The position numbers and the translations under genes are program-made. 56,931 nucleotides of DNA from assembly GCA_003326195.1 (NCBI GenBank), contig LXQE01000136.1, positions 186,020-242,950 on the forward strand, read 5' to 3'. Every line of letters begins with the position of its first letter. Position 1 is the stretch's first letter. Source of the stretch: Nostoc punctiforme NIES-2108 (GTDB lineage Bacteria > Cyanobacteriota > Cyanobacteriia > Cyanobacteriales > Nostocaceae). Of this stretch, positions 45,108 to 54,690 are shown one piece after another. The notes below the pieces were generated by a model. The model was not told the DNA's origin, searched no databases, and saw only the letters and a program-made list of their open reading frames with translations.

Positions 45108-46598
45108 TCAAAATAATTCAAAATATTCTCTTTGCTCCCAGTTAGTCACCTGCTTTAAATACTCTTCTGGTGGCCGATCGGCGACGGACTGCAAAAAGCG
45201 ATTAATTTCACTCTGTTTCATCTTAATGATGAAGTTTATGAACTGCTGCCCCATTTTTTGAGAAAAAAGTTCGCTTTGGCTCAAATATGAAATCGCCTCT
45301 GGCAAACTTTTGGGTAAAGTCGGACTTTCTGTAGCGTAAGGTGATTCTGTTGGGGAGCCAGGGTCAAGTTTACGATCTACACCATCTAATCCAGAAATCA
45401 ATTGCGATGCCATATACAGATAAGGATTGGCTGCTGGTTCTCCAACTCGGTTTTCAATGTGGGTGGTGGGGTCATCATAACCGCCTTGTAATCTAATCAT
45501 TGCCCCTCGGTTTTCCAATCCCCATCCGGCACGGTCAGGTGCTAGGGAATAAGGCCTAAATCTTTTGTAGCCGTTAATTGTCGGGGTTGTGAACACAGAA
45601 GCGGCATTGGCGTGTTTAAGAAGACCACCAACGAAATGTTTACCTAAATCTGACATTAGGGATTTGGAGTTTGCAGACATGAAAGCGTTCTCGCCTGTGG
45701 TTCCGTCTACAAGGGATTGGTGCAAATGCCAGCCATTGGAAGAAGAACCTTGCAATCCTGGACGACACATAAATGATGCGATATAACCTTGTTGACGGCA
45801 GATTTGCTTGGTCGCCATTCGGAATATCATCATTGTGTCCGCAGCTTGTAATGCCGGAATCGGGTCAAAGGTAAATTCAAATTGACCCGCACCTCCTTCG
45901 TTTTCTACACTTCTTAAAGGCAATCCCATTTGAACTAAGTTTTCTGCCAAAACGCATAGCAAGTCATGAATCTCTGGATTGTGCGATTCTAAAAGATATT
46001 GGAAACTATGCTCTACAGCGCTAACTTTGGCAGGTTCACCAGGTTTTCCAGAAGTACCAACATTAGCGATCGCTAACATCGGATCTAACAACTTTGCCAG
46101 ATACCACTCAACTTCTAAGCCGACAATATGCTCCAACCCTCTTTGATGTAACTCTACCAATGATTGGCGCAAAATACCGCGACTGGAAAAGGGCATTACC
46201 TGACCATTTTGAAAGTACTCGTCACAGAGAATAAAGCCAGTACGTTTTGCCCAAGGCAGAATTTTGAAGGTATCAGGGTCAGGAACAGCCACAAGATTTG
46301 GCGCACCTGTCATCAAAGGCATATCTAAACTACCGCCAGGAACAAACGGGTTAAATACTATTGCACCACCAGTATCAAACAGGAATGTCCCTGTGCTGAT
46401 TTGCATACCGTTTTCTAAGGCGCTGAAAAATGTCTGGGGTAAGAGCGATTTGCTGCGAACAATCCCATGCTGGTCTGACCAAGCGGTACGAATCAACAAT
46501 AAATCCCGTTCTTTGACAACAGCCTCGATCTTTTTAGATGCTTCTTTTTGGATTTCTGTCCACAGGTGATGACGCTCAATAAATCCAGGTCTTTTCAT
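45108..46598 (-). CDS. Glutamine-synthetase-like ligase (putative gamma-glutamylation enzyme)
   Basis: 496 residues of the glutamine synthetase superfamily, not the housekeeping GlnA. Catalytic-domain motifs: GLEVEWYLAKL, ENEGGAGQFEFTFDP, GWHLHQSLVDG and RPYSLAPDRAGWGLENRGAM, then HIENRVGEPAANPYLYMA. The N-terminal beta-grasp part reads LLLIRTAWSDQHGIVRSKSL. Members of this branch join glutamate to amines (for example gamma-glutamyl anilide or polyamine ligases). It lies 9 nt downstream of the Rieske dioxygenase alpha gene on the same strand, which suggests a shared pathway. The true amine is unknown. Confidence 0.85.
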   Translation of the reverse strand: MKRPGFIERHHLWTEIQKEASKKIEAVVKERDLLLIRTAWSDQHGIVRSKSLLPQTFFSALENGMQISTGTFLFDTGGAIVFNPFVPGGSLDMPLMTGAPNLVAVPDPDTFKILPWAKRTGFILCDEYFQNGQVMPFSSRGILRQSLVELHQRGLEHIVGLEVEWYLAKLLDPMLAIANVGTSGKPGEPAKVSAVEHSFQYLLESHNPEIHDLLCVLAENLVQMGLPLRSVENEGGAGQFEFTFDPIPALQAADTMMIFRMATKQICRQQGYIASFMCRPGLQGSSSNGWHLHQSLVDGTTGENAFMSANSKSLMSDLGKHFVGGLLKHANAASVFTTPTINGYKRFRPYSLAPDRAGWGLENRGAMIRLQGGYDDPTTHIENRVGEPAANPYLYMASQLISGLDGVDRKLDPGSPTESPYATESPTLPKSLPEAISYLSQSELFSQKMGQQFINFIIKMKQSEINRFLQSVADRPPEEYLKQVTNWEQREYFELF

Positions 46599-46607
46599 TT
46601 GGATTGC

Positions 46608-47945
46608 CTAATCATGTTCAACTGCTTGTGCGGTTAGTTTGAAATCAGCCTTCATCAGGCGTTTCCATTCTTGGTGATAACCGCGAATTGCTAACTCATC
46701 TGTCACAGGCCCGGTGATTACATCATCTTCATCTATATGATGGCGATCGCTAATGCCAAACCCGCGATTCATTGCCACCCACTCGATTTCTGGAATACTT
46801 AACCCCCGCTGACATTCAGCAAAGTTGATCATATCGTCAGGAATGCCAAAACTGGGAAAATCTTCCTGAGTTCTCATCCGCAAAACATTTACTTCATCTG
46901 GTACTTCAGCGATGGTGGTAGCATATATTGTCAGTTGAGTGCGATCGACAGCTAGCGGTTCAATCACTTCGATTTGATTGCCAACAACTAGCAGATTGGG
47001 AAAAATAGTTAAATTCATCTGCGAACCAATGGACAAATCTAACCAATAATCTGCCCGATCGCCCCACTTTTCTCGGATCTTTGCTTCATAAGCTTCTCGT
47101 CCTGGCTGGGGTCGTTGTTGTTGCCAGAAAGCACCAGCTCGTTTTTCGTAACTGGGGCGCTGATCGATGAACATGTGCCCATGACCAAGGTACTGTACAT
47201 ACATCGGCCCTTCATCAGGATTGTGGGCAAAATATTGCATATCTTTTTCGGTTTCTAAGCGATTGGCCACAGCCAGCAGAGAACGGTGTGAAAAGGCGAC
47301 ATGATAACCATCAGCGGCATTATCGTAGGTAAACTTCCAGTTACCTTGATAAATCATTTTATGTGCGCTACTTTGCACGGTGATTTGAGCGTTGGGAAAA
47401 CGGTCAATCCACTGATCCAATAAATCTTTGGCTCGTCCGAGATAGGTGATTAAATCTGGTGCTTCAGAATTCAAAGTCCCAAAGATAAAACCACGATAGC
47501 TTTCTACCCAAGGAATTTGTCCCAGGTTAAATTCTGGACGATGAAAGTCAGCAGCGTAACCCTTTGCCCAAGGAACTCCTGTGAGTTTGCCTGTGTTGCT
47601 ATAAGTCCAGCCATGATAAGGACAGGTAAAAGTTTTCGCACAACCACGAGTTTCACGGCAAACTGTCGATCCTCTATGGGTACAGCGATTGAACAAAGCG
47701 CGAATTTTATCTTGGCGATCGCGCAGGATAATTATTGGACGATGCCCTAGATTAGATGTCTTAAAATCGTTGAGGTTGGGTATTTCGCTTTCATGAGCAA
47801 GGTAAACCCAGGTTCCCCCAAAAATCCGAATCATTTCCTCCTGGAAAATTCTCGCATCCGTATAAACACAACGGTGGACTCGTTCTGGCTGAATTAGATA
47901 ATCCCAGTCATAGTCTTGCTTGAATTCGCTGTTTCCATGCAGCAT
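46608..47945 (-). CDS. Rieske aromatic-ring-hydroxylating dioxygenase, alpha subunit
   Basis: 445 residues. The Rieske [2Fe-2S] ligands are C88, H90, C108 and H111 (NRCTHRGSTVC...TCPYHGW). The mononuclear iron site begins YDNAADGYHVAFSH, with H215 and H220 and the bridging Asp212. The C-terminal half (IFPNLLVVGNQIEVIEPLAV) is the usual catalytic domain. These enzymes add both atoms of O2 to aromatic rings with electrons from a reductase and often a ferredoxin; neither is encoded nearby. The beta subunit is 213 nt upstream and the GS-like ligase 9 nt downstream. Confidence 0.93.
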   Translation of the reverse strand: MLHGNSEFKQDYDWDYLIQPERVHRCVYTDARIFQEEMIRIFGGTWVYLAHESEIPNLNDFKTSNLGHRPIIILRDRQDKIRALFNRCTHRGSTVCRETRGCAKTFTCPYHGWTYSNTGKLTGVPWAKGYAADFHRPEFNLGQIPWVESYRGFIFGTLNSEAPDLITYLGRAKDLLDQWIDRFPNAQITVQSSAHKMIYQGNWKFTYDNAADGYHVAFSHRSLLAVANRLETEKDMQYFAHNPDEGPMYVQYLGHGHMFIDQRPSYEKRAGAFWQQQRPQPGREAYEAKIREKWGDRADYWLDLSIGSQMNLTIFPNLLVVGNQIEVIEPLAVDRTQLTIYATTIAEVPDEVNVLRMRTQEDFPSFGIPDDMINFAECQRGLSIPEIEWVAMNRGFGISDRHHIDEDDVITGPVTDELAIRGYHQEWKRLMKADFKLTAQAVEHD

Positions 47946-48054
47946 GGTTAGCTTTTCTCAAAAGAAATTTGACAAATAAGCCTGTATGATATTGCTAACT
48001 TTAAGCTAATACGTGTCTAAATTAGACATTTTTTTGTTACAGCAGTTTTCATGT

Positions 48055-48145
48055 ATTTGAACCACACCTGTCGTCAGGGCACAAGGCCTTGGACCTCTAC
48101 CCCGGATTTCTCACCTACGGGGGCAAGTACACCATCGCAATTCTT
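48055..48145. other. GC-rich foreign-looking fragment
   Basis: Between the alpha and beta dioxygenase genes lies a short stretch (CACAAGGCCTTGGACCTCTA, CCCCGGATTTCTCACCTACG) much richer in GC than its surroundings. One forward frame reads GHKALDLYPGFLTYGGKY before running on without a start. It may be the trace of an insertion sequence or of another transferred gene; I cannot name the source. Confidence 0.4.
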
Positions 48146-48158
48146 TTGATCGCTCTAA

Positions 48159-48755
48159 TCAAAGTAAGAAACTCAAGTTTTCATGACCTCGATCCGCATC
48201 AATTAAATTCACCTGCTTGAGAGCTATTTTCCATTTGCCATACTGCTGGTGCAACCTGTGTAAGTACCAACCAGCAAAGGTTTGAGTCCGTCCTTGGCGA
48301 AATTCGTGAATGAGAAAGTTGGAACGAATTTTGACTTCTTCTTCCTTTGCACACGAAAATATTTCAATATTACTAATTATTCGGCTAGTACGCGATCGCG
48401 GTGTTTGAGCATAAGCAAAACCACACTGCAACCAAAAGACCTTATCTTCTAAGCGTCTGTGGTCATCGAAAGCGATGGATACTTCTTTTCTAGGGTCTCC
48501 ACCACCTGGAATAGTAGGAATCCAATAAAGGCATTTGTTAGTAAATAACCCCAACCAATCATCAAATTTCCCATCATCCAGTAACCGTGCTTCCAGAAAC
48601 AGTAATGCTTTGCACTCTAACTCAATTGATTGATTAACTGCTTTTCCTTCATTTTCCCACTCTGGAAGTCTTTTAATTAATTCATGATAAAATTCCCGAT
48701 CCACGTAATAGGAATCTTGTGAACTTTTGGGATTTTCTTTATTATATGAATTCAT
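48159..48755 (-). CDS. Rieske aromatic-ring-hydroxylating dioxygenase, beta subunit
   Basis: 198 residues, with the NTF2/SnoaL-like fold expected of small subunits: ECKALLFLEARLLDDGKFDDWLGLF, CLYWIPTIPGGGDPRKEVSI, AFDDHRRLEDKVFWL, RTSRIISNIEI and AGWYLHRLHQQYGKWKIALK, ending VNLIDADRG. It has no metal-binding motif, as usual, and stabilises the alpha subunit. It is the first gene of the three-gene minus-strand series; the ATG is at 48753-48755. Confidence 0.9.
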   Translation of the reverse strand: MNSYNKENPKSSQDSYYVDREFYHELIKRLPEWENEGKAVNQSIELECKALLFLEARLLDDGKFDDWLGLFTNKCLYWIPTIPGGGDPRKEVSIAFDDHRRLEDKVFWLQCGFAYAQTPRSRTSRIISNIEIFSCAKEEEVKIRSNFLIHEFRQGRTQTFAGWYLHRLHQQYGKWKIALKQVNLIDADRGHENLSFLL

Positions 48756-48764
48756 GTCAGTGTG

Positions 48765-48900
48765 TACGTTGTTGACAAAGCCAGAGATTGCATCATCGCC
48801 AGTGCCCGTATCGATGATGTCCCCTCAAGATTGTAGATACCAACGGGGTTGTATCCTTGGTTGGTTTCTATACTAGCGATTGTGTAGTTGCCAGCGCCAG
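48765..48900 (-). pseudogene. Remnant of a calcium-binding (RTX-like) repeat protein
   Basis: On the reverse strand one frame reads KTGAGNYTIASIETNQGY, then NPVGIYNLEG. After a shift of frame it continues DIIDTGTGDDAISGFVNN. The second part resembles the GD-rich nonapeptide repeats of haemolysin-type calcium-binding proteins. There is no start or stop, so it is a fragment left by deletion or rearrangement. Confidence 0.5.
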
Positions 48901-48917
48901 TTTTATGGAGAATTTAG

Positions 48918-49415
48918 ATAAAAGTAAGTTTAGAGTCTAAAAGACTGATTTTGCAAACGATTTCGTTGGAACATACAGAAGATGTATTTCGAGAATTTAC
49001 AAGCGAAATTACCACCTTTATGTATCCGAAACCAGCCCAGAGCCTCAGTGAAACCGAAAAGATAATTAGAGAGATGATTCTACAACGAGAAAATCACACT
49101 GACCTAGTGTTGGTAATTCTCAAGAAGGATGGTTTAGAGTTATTAGGAATTTGCGAGGTTGGCGCTATTGATACTCAGACACCGGAGTTAGGAATTTGGC
49201 TCAAGAAATCCGCTCATGGTCATGGTTTTGGTAGAGAGGCAATTAATACACTCAAAGACTGGGTAGATAAAAATTTGGAATACAATTATCTTTCCTACCC
49301 TGTTGATAAAAGAAATATCCCCAGTCAGAAAATTGCGAAAAGTCTTGGGGGTAAAGTATTTCGGGAGTTTCAACATATTAACAAGAGTGGTAATCTTCTT
49401 GATGAGGTTGAATAG
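48918..49415 (+). CDS. GNAT family N-acetyltransferase, start codon apparently lost (ATA)
   Basis: A RimJ/RimL-like acetyltransferase. From TTG 48951 the frame gives 154 residues (QTISLEHTEDVFREF...). The frame is open further upstream to a TAG at 48915, and the residues just after it, KVSLESKRLILQT, are the first strand that GNAT proteins normally have. The codon in start position at 48918 is ATA, preceded by GGAG with 7-nt spacing, so an ATG-to-ATA change is likely. The acetyl-CoA-binding region is GIWLKKSAHGHGFGREAI. It may be expressed weakly from ATA or TTG, or not at all. Substrate unknown. Confidence 0.7.
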   Translation: MKVSLESKRLILQTISLEHTEDVFREFTSEITTFMYPKPAQSLSETEKIIREMILQRENHTDLVLVILKKDGLELLGICEVGAIDTQTPELGIWLKKSAHGHGFGREAINTLKDWVDKNLEYNYLSYPVDKRNIPSQKIAKSLGGKVFREFQHINKSGNLLDEVE

Positions 49416-49532
49416 AGGATTTATAAGTAAACGGCATCTCCTGCTAAATGCGCAAAAAATACTTTTTAAATGATTAAAATTATCGCATCTCGCCAAATTC
49501 CTTGATATTGCCCAGATTATGAGTAATATATA

Positions 49533-50912
49533 CTACTCTCTAGACAAGGGATTATACCACTGATCCTTTGGCAAGAGCAGTTGATCTGACTCAGGTGGCC
49601 CCCATGTATTTGGCTCATACTCGTAAACGGGTGTGACGTTATCGAGAATTGACTGGACAATCCGCCATTCCTCTTCTACAGTATCTTCCCGTACAAACAA
49701 GGTGGGATCGCCCCGCATGGCATCACCCAATAGACGCTCATAGGGTTCCATCTCGTCCCCACCTCCGTAAAAGGCCAGGAGTTCAACCGCAGAGCCGATC
49801 ATATCTTCTCCAGGGATTTTAGTGCGAGCGCCCAATCCCACAATTACCTCTGGATCTAGTAAAAAACGAACATAATTAGCGTTTTCTTGTCTTCCCTCCT
49901 GGAACACGTCTAAAGGTGGACACTTGAACTTGACCATCACCTCAGTAGTTTTAACAGGCAATTTTTTCCCAGCCCGGATGTAGATGGGAACTCCTGACCA
50001 CCGCCACGTATTAATAAATAACCGCACGGCAACAAAAGTTTCTACTTGGGAGTCAGGCGCAACACCTTCTTCGTTGCGGTAATCAGAAAATTGACCGCGA
50101 ATAATCTCATTGGGTTGTACTGAAGGTATAGCTTTGAGAATACGCTCTTTTTCATCCCGAATGGAATCGGTAGCAGTACTGGCGGGAGCATCCATGCACA
50201 CTGAAGCCAATACTTGCAGCATATGGTTTTCCACTACATCTCGAATTGCACCAGTCTCCTCATAGAAGCGCCCCCTTCCTTGAATGCCAAAGTCCTCTGC
50301 CATCACAATCTGGATGCTTTCAACATAGTTGCGATTCCAGATGGCTTCGAGAAAAGAGTTGGCAAACCGAAAATAGAGTAAATTCAGCAGTGGTTCTTTG
50401 CCCAAGTAATGGTCGATGCGATAGATGGCAGATTCGGGAAAAACTGATGCCAGAATTTTATTTAACTCGCGTGCTGATTCCAAATCCCGTCCAAATGGTT
50501 TTTCAATTACCACCCGCGCATTTTTAGCACACCCTGATTCGCCCAATCCTGATACTACTTGTGCAAACAGGCTGGGTGGAATTGCCAGATAGTACAGGGG
50601 ATGAGTGGTATCACCAAGGGCTTGACGTAATTTTTCGTAAGTTTCTGGTTTGTTGTAGTCACCAGCAACGTACTGGAGTAGTCCAGAAAGTTTCTCAAAT
50701 GCGGCTTGATCTATATCACCATGATGTTCTAGGCTATCACGTGCCCTTTCTCTAAGTTGCTCCGTCGTCCAAGGTCGTCCGGCAACCCCAATTACTGGGA
50801 CATTAAGATTGCCCCGTCGTACCATTGCCTCAAGGCTGGGGAAGATTTTCTTGTAGGCCAAGTCACCTGTGGCCCCAAAAAATACTAGTGCGTCTGAATC
50901 AGGAGTTCCCAT
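49533..50912 (-). CDS. zwf: Glucose-6-phosphate dehydrogenase
   Basis: 459 residues. It oxidises glucose 6-phosphate to 6-phosphogluconolactone with NADP, the first step of the oxidative pentose phosphate pathway. The Rossmann motif is [26 protein letters not shown] binds substrate, and the catalytic RIDHYLGKE is near residue 168. Downstream come [12 protein letters not shown] and the C-terminal [12 protein letters not shown]. The usual cyanobacterial Zwf, as I recall it, is about 510 residues and neighbours opcA; this shorter protein has neither, so it may be a second paralogue. ATG start; isolated gene. Confidence 0.93.
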   Translation of the reverse strand: MGTPDSDALVFFGATGDLAYKKIFPSLEAMVRRGNLNVPVIGVAGRPWTTEQLRERARDSLEHHGDIDQAAFEKLSGLLQYVAGDYNKPETYEKLRQALGDTTHPLYYLAIPPSLFAQVVSGLGESGCAKNARVVIEKPFGRDLESARELNKILASVFPESAIYRIDHYLGKEPLLNLLYFRFANSFLEAIWNRNYVESIQIVMAEDFGIQGRGRFYEETGAIRDVVENHMLQVLASVCMDAPASTATDSIRDEKERILKAIPSVQPNEIIRGQFSDYRNEEGVAPDSQVETFVAVRLFINTWRWSGVPIYIRAGKKLPVKTTEVMVKFKCPPLDVFQEGRQENANYVRFLLDPEVIVGLGARTKIPGEDMIGSAVELLAFYGGGDEMEPYERLLGDAMRGDPTLFVREDTVEEEWRIVQSILDNVTPVYEYEPNTWGPPESDQLLLPKDQWYNPLSRE

Positions 50913-51532
50913 GACTAACCTCTTTAGGAATTAGCTTTTTTATGATGCCCGCCAAACTGATAGCGTATGGCTGACAAAAGTTTGTTGTCAAAGTCTGCTT
51001 CGCCGGGTCAAGCGAGCAAAGAGTGCTGCACTTAACACCAATTCATCAATTGCTGCGATCGCACTCCAGCGACCTTTGCTAGAATTCTCTTGCTTGTATT
51101 GAAGTCCGACTGGTGGATAAATTACAGAGGTTTAAGACCCTCACTACGAAAGTTGTGACTTTTGAATTCTGGCTTCTGGATTTTTTTCAATTGGTATCAG
51201 AATTATACTCAGGGACTTGCGAAAAATAAATCATACCAATTTGGGATTTTAGATGAAAAATCCTTGCAACTCTCAGATATGCATAGAATGTATACTCAAA
51301 AACCTGAAGAATAACACCCCAGTGGATAGAAGAGACAGCCAATAGAGTATGCGACATTACGGTGAGGAATTTCTCAGAAAAGACAATTGATTTGATTTAG
51401 GCGATCAAAGAATTTCTTAGTGCCCACCAATGCTGCACTCCTTAGACGAAGAAATTCTAGAGCAAATGTTGTCAGAATTAATCAGATAGTAATTTATTTT
51501 TCCTAAAAATCAGAGTTGGCAGTAATTAAATA
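50913..51532. other. Intergenic region (620 nt)
   Basis: No gene is visible. It separates the divergent zwf and rarA genes and contains both promoters and one HIP1-like site near 51056. A very short frame (51432-51491) looks like chance or a remnant. No terminators or clear repeats were seen. Confidence 0.45.
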
Positions 51533-53749
51533 ATGGATTTATTTGACCAGCATCTTGCAAAAATCACTGAAGAAGAAGCACCCCTAGCGGCTCGGATGCG
51601 TCCACGGACACTTGATGAATTTGTTGGTCAAGATCATATTATCGGACAAGGAAGGCTACTGCGGCGTGCTATTAGCTTGGATCAACTGTCTTCATTAATC
51701 TTTTCTGGGCCACCAGGGACTGGCAAGACTACTTTAGCGCGGGTTATTGCCAACAGCACCCGCGCTCACTTCATCGCTATCAATGCCGTACTTTCGGGAG
51801 TTAAAGAAATTCGAGCGGCAATTGAAATAGCCCAACAACAGCGCAAGTTCCATAATCAACGAACTATTCTTTTTGTCGATGAAGTTCATCGCTTTAATAA
51901 GTCTCAGCAAGATGCTCTATTGCCTTGGGTAGAGAATGGTACAATCATTCTCATTGGTGCTACCACCGAAAATCCTTTTTTTGAAGTCAATAAAGCACTT
52001 GTCAGCCGTTCGCGGATTTTTCAACTTCAGCAATTAACTGATAAAGATTTATATAAAATTGTTGAGCAAACACTAGCTGATTCTGAACGCGGTTATGGCA
52101 AGTTAACAGTACAAATTGACGCAGATGCTCTAGATCATTTAGTTAATGTTGCTAACGGTGATGCTCGTTCATTATTGAATGCTTTGCAACTGGCTGTAGA
52201 GACTACACCACCCGATGCTACAGGTGTTATTCATATTCCCCTAGCAGTAGCAGAAGAATCAATTCAGCAGCGTGCTGTTTTATACGACAAAGAAGGGGAT
52301 GCCCATTTTGATACCATTAGTGCTTTTATCAAGAGCTTACGAGGTTCTGACCCAGATGCAGCACTCTACTGGTTGGCTAAAATGGTTTATGCAGGTGAAG
52401 ACCCGCGTTTCATTTTCCGTCGGATGTTAATTCTGGCCAGCGAAGATGTCGGATTAGCTGACCCACAAGCGGTTGTGGTCACAAATGCCTGTGCCGAAGC
52501 ATTCGATCGTGTGGGAATGCCGGAAGGACGTTATCATTTGGCACAGGCAGTACTTTATTTAGCGATTGCACCCAAGTCCAACAGCCTTATGGGTTTTTTT
52601 GATGCTTTAGCAGCAGTAGAAATTGAAAATGTTGCAGAAGTTCCCACTCATCTTAAAGATGCCAATCGGGATAAAAAAGGTTTTGGGCATGGAGCAGGTT
52701 ATCTCTATCCTCACGCTTATCGAGATCATTGGGTAGAACAGCAATATTTACCCACCAGCTTGCAAGGTCAATTGTTTTATCAACCATCAACCCAAGGTTA
52801 TGAACACCAAATCGCTACACAAGTAGCACGTCGTCGGGAAGCTCAACTTGCTGCAATAGTAGAAGGTATTGGTGTTGCACCAATGGAAATCATGACTTAT
52901 GGAACTGTTGACCGAGCAGATGAGCGTTGGTTGCAACGTACACTTTCTCAGGTAAGTACACAATTAGCATCTGTGCGCGATCGCATTTTCACTTTCGCTC
53001 AATTACAACGTCATCATTTAGTATTGGATTTAAATGCCGCCACTGGTTTACTTACTTGGGAAGCAATCCGGCAAGTTCCTGAAGGTGGGGTTTATGCCTG
53101 TGTTCGCAATAGCTCTGATGCCAATGCTTTAATTGAACAAGCTGCGGCACTTCCTGAAACAATGCGACCAATAGTTTTTACTGCATCTGCTGCACAGATA
53201 CCTGCTATGCTGGCATCTCTTGCACCAAATGTACAGTTTGACTCTATTATCGGGCGCAATATACTAGCCTCGGAATCAGATAAGGGACTTGCTGCTCAAA
53301 TTTTAGCTCAATTGCTTCCGCACTCAGTCAAGCTTATTTTAGCTGAGACAGTACCTCGTCATACCCAAAGATTTTACCGCTTACTGCCCAGCCAAAATCT
53401 CGATGCCCAATTGTATGAGCGATTAGTTTTAGCAGAAGAAGCTATTTATACAGATACCTCTGACCCCATGCTTAACTGGGACGCTGACGATTTGCGTCAC
53501 GCTTTTGTTTCAAATGGACACTACGTACAAGTGGTTCTTGAACAGTATTTGACACAAATGCACATCTCTGATAATTTTATCAAGCGTTTATTTACTTCTA
53601 ATCTTAATCGACCAAGTTTTGCCGATCGTCTGGCTGCAAATTTGACAACTGAGGAAATACAGACTATTAAAAATTTGTTTATTCGTTACTTACTCAACCA
53701 ATCCGTTAATTGGTCAAGCACTGTGGCATTTTTAAATATTAGCAAATAG
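51533..53749 (+). CDS. rarA: RarA/MgsA AAA+ ATPase fused to a methyltransferase-like domain
   Basis: 738 residues. Residues 1 to about 430 are RarA (MgsA, Mgs1/WRNIP1 relative), a clamp-loader-like AAA+ ATPase that acts at stalled replication forks: [18 protein letters not shown], Walker [16 protein letters not shown], Walker [13 protein letters not shown], sensor 1 [10 protein letters not shown], and the C-terminal helical domain with [21 protein letters not shown]. The last 280 residues form a Rossmann-like, methyltransferase-type segment ([39 protein letters not shown]). This fusion is known from cyanobacteria. ATG 51533; no co-transcribed neighbour. Confidence 0.93.
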   Translation: MDLFDQHLAKITEEEAPLAARMRPRTLDEFVGQDHIIGQGRLLRRAISLDQLSSLIFSGPPGTGKTTLARVIANSTRAHFIAINAVLSGVKEIRAAIEIAQQQRKFHNQRTILFVDEVHRFNKSQQDALLPWVENGTIILIGATTENPFFEVNKALVSRSRIFQLQQLTDKDLYKIVEQTLADSERGYGKLTVQIDADALDHLVNVANGDARSLLNALQLAVETTPPDATGVIHIPLAVAEESIQQRAVLYDKEGDAHFDTISAFIKSLRGSDPDAALYWLAKMVYAGEDPRFIFRRMLILASEDVGLADPQAVVVTNACAEAFDRVGMPEGRYHLAQAVLYLAIAPKSNSLMGFFDALAAVEIENVAEVPTHLKDANRDKKGFGHGAGYLYPHAYRDHWVEQQYLPTSLQGQLFYQPSTQGYEHQIATQVARRREAQLAAIVEGIGVAPMEIMTYGTVDRADERWLQRTLSQVSTQLASVRDRIFTFAQLQRHHLVLDLNAATGLLTWEAIRQVPEGGVYACVRNSSDANALIEQAAALPETMRPIVFTASAAQIPAMLASLAPNVQFDSIIGRNILASESDKGLAAQILAQLLPHSVKLILAETVPRHTQRFYRLLPSQNLDAQLYERLVLAEEAIYTDTSDPMLNWDADDLRHAFVSNGHYVQVVLEQYLTQMHISDNFIKRLFTSNLNRPSFADRLAANLTTEEIQTIKNLFIRYLLNQSVNWSSTVAFLNISK

Positions 53750-53781
53750 AATATTTTCTGGCTTAACGGGTGACAACATGG

Positions 53782-54690
53782 CTAAACCGCTTGTTTCATA
53801 AGGGATAGAGCCTGAAAGCCACGTTGAAAAAATAGGCGTTTGTGAGGCTTGAGAGCCATTAACAAGAGAGCTAAATCAGCCCATAATTCCATACCATATA
53901 TCCATAGTTGTCCGTAAAGAGCAAAGCTAAAATCGCTGTGGCGAGGGGTCTGCTCATTGTGTTCTTTAATACGTCCGGCATAAGTTTCTATGCCTAGATT
54001 TTGCATTTGTTGACCATGCATTGTAGCTAAACTATAAGCAATTACAATCAATAATACTAAAGCTAAAAAACGAGTTTCATTCACTTTGGTATCTTCTAGG
54101 TTATAACCACTCGTCTTACAATCTTTGAAGAATTGCTCAATCCCCCATCGGCAGCGATAGAGGCATAAAGTTTGTTGAAGAGTTGGTAAAATTCGTTAAG
54201 ATGTACCAAGGCTGTTTTGAGCCATTATTGCGGTATTTCCTTTTCCAATAAACAGCGATGTTAAATAAACCCAATTCATCCGCTTTACCACATTTAACCC
54301 CCACATAAAACTTTGACATTCCTGGCTGAAAACCTTGGTCTTTAAGTACCTGATATTCAAGTCATGTTTGTGACTGGAAGTGAAGGTCTTTTTTCTGACG
54401 TAAAGCAAAGTAGATTCCTTTATCATCAATCCATTTAGGGAGTTTAGGACTATGAAATTCTCTGTCTGCCAACACTACAACTCGACATTTTTTCAACAGC
54501 TTCATCGCCGTATTTATCAATCGTTTTTGCGTTTGTAAATTACTGTTTCCCACATGATTTAATGTTTCCCAATATAGTGGTAAGGCATGAGTACCCCATA
54601 CCAATGTCACCATAAATACATTCCGCCCAATCCAAAAGAGTTCTATCCAGTGCCACCATCCAATAACCATATTTTTGATGCTTTTTCTAG
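53782..54690 (-). pseudogene. Truncated, decayed IS4-type transposase
   Basis: Reading 54690 down to 53782 and correcting two extra T residues and one stop, an IS4-family DDE transposase appears without its N-terminus. The first Asp is in VALDRTL, with a frameshift (extra T) just after. Then come VTLVWGTHALPLYWETL, the second Asp in VVLADREFHSP, a TGA stop near 54362, and VGVKCGKADELGLFNIAVYW. A further shift near 54182 restores CLYRCRWGIEQFFKDCK (the Y-R-E-K signature). The end reads YGQLWIYGMELWADLALLL. The element cannot encode active transposase. Confidence 0.85.

Noticed and set aside
48918..49415. GNAT gene as the missing microviridin acetyltransferase MvdB
   Set aside because: It is over 4 kb away on the other strand with unrelated genes between, and its sequence looks like the general RimJ/RimL group; kept only as a weak idea.
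49188..49496. 102-codon reverse frame over the GNAT gene
   Set aside because: Antisense shadow; the GNAT frame has family motifs and this one has none.
51432..51491. Tiny frame (19 codons) before rarA
   Set aside because: Too short, no ribosome-binding site; could be a remnant but nothing supports it.
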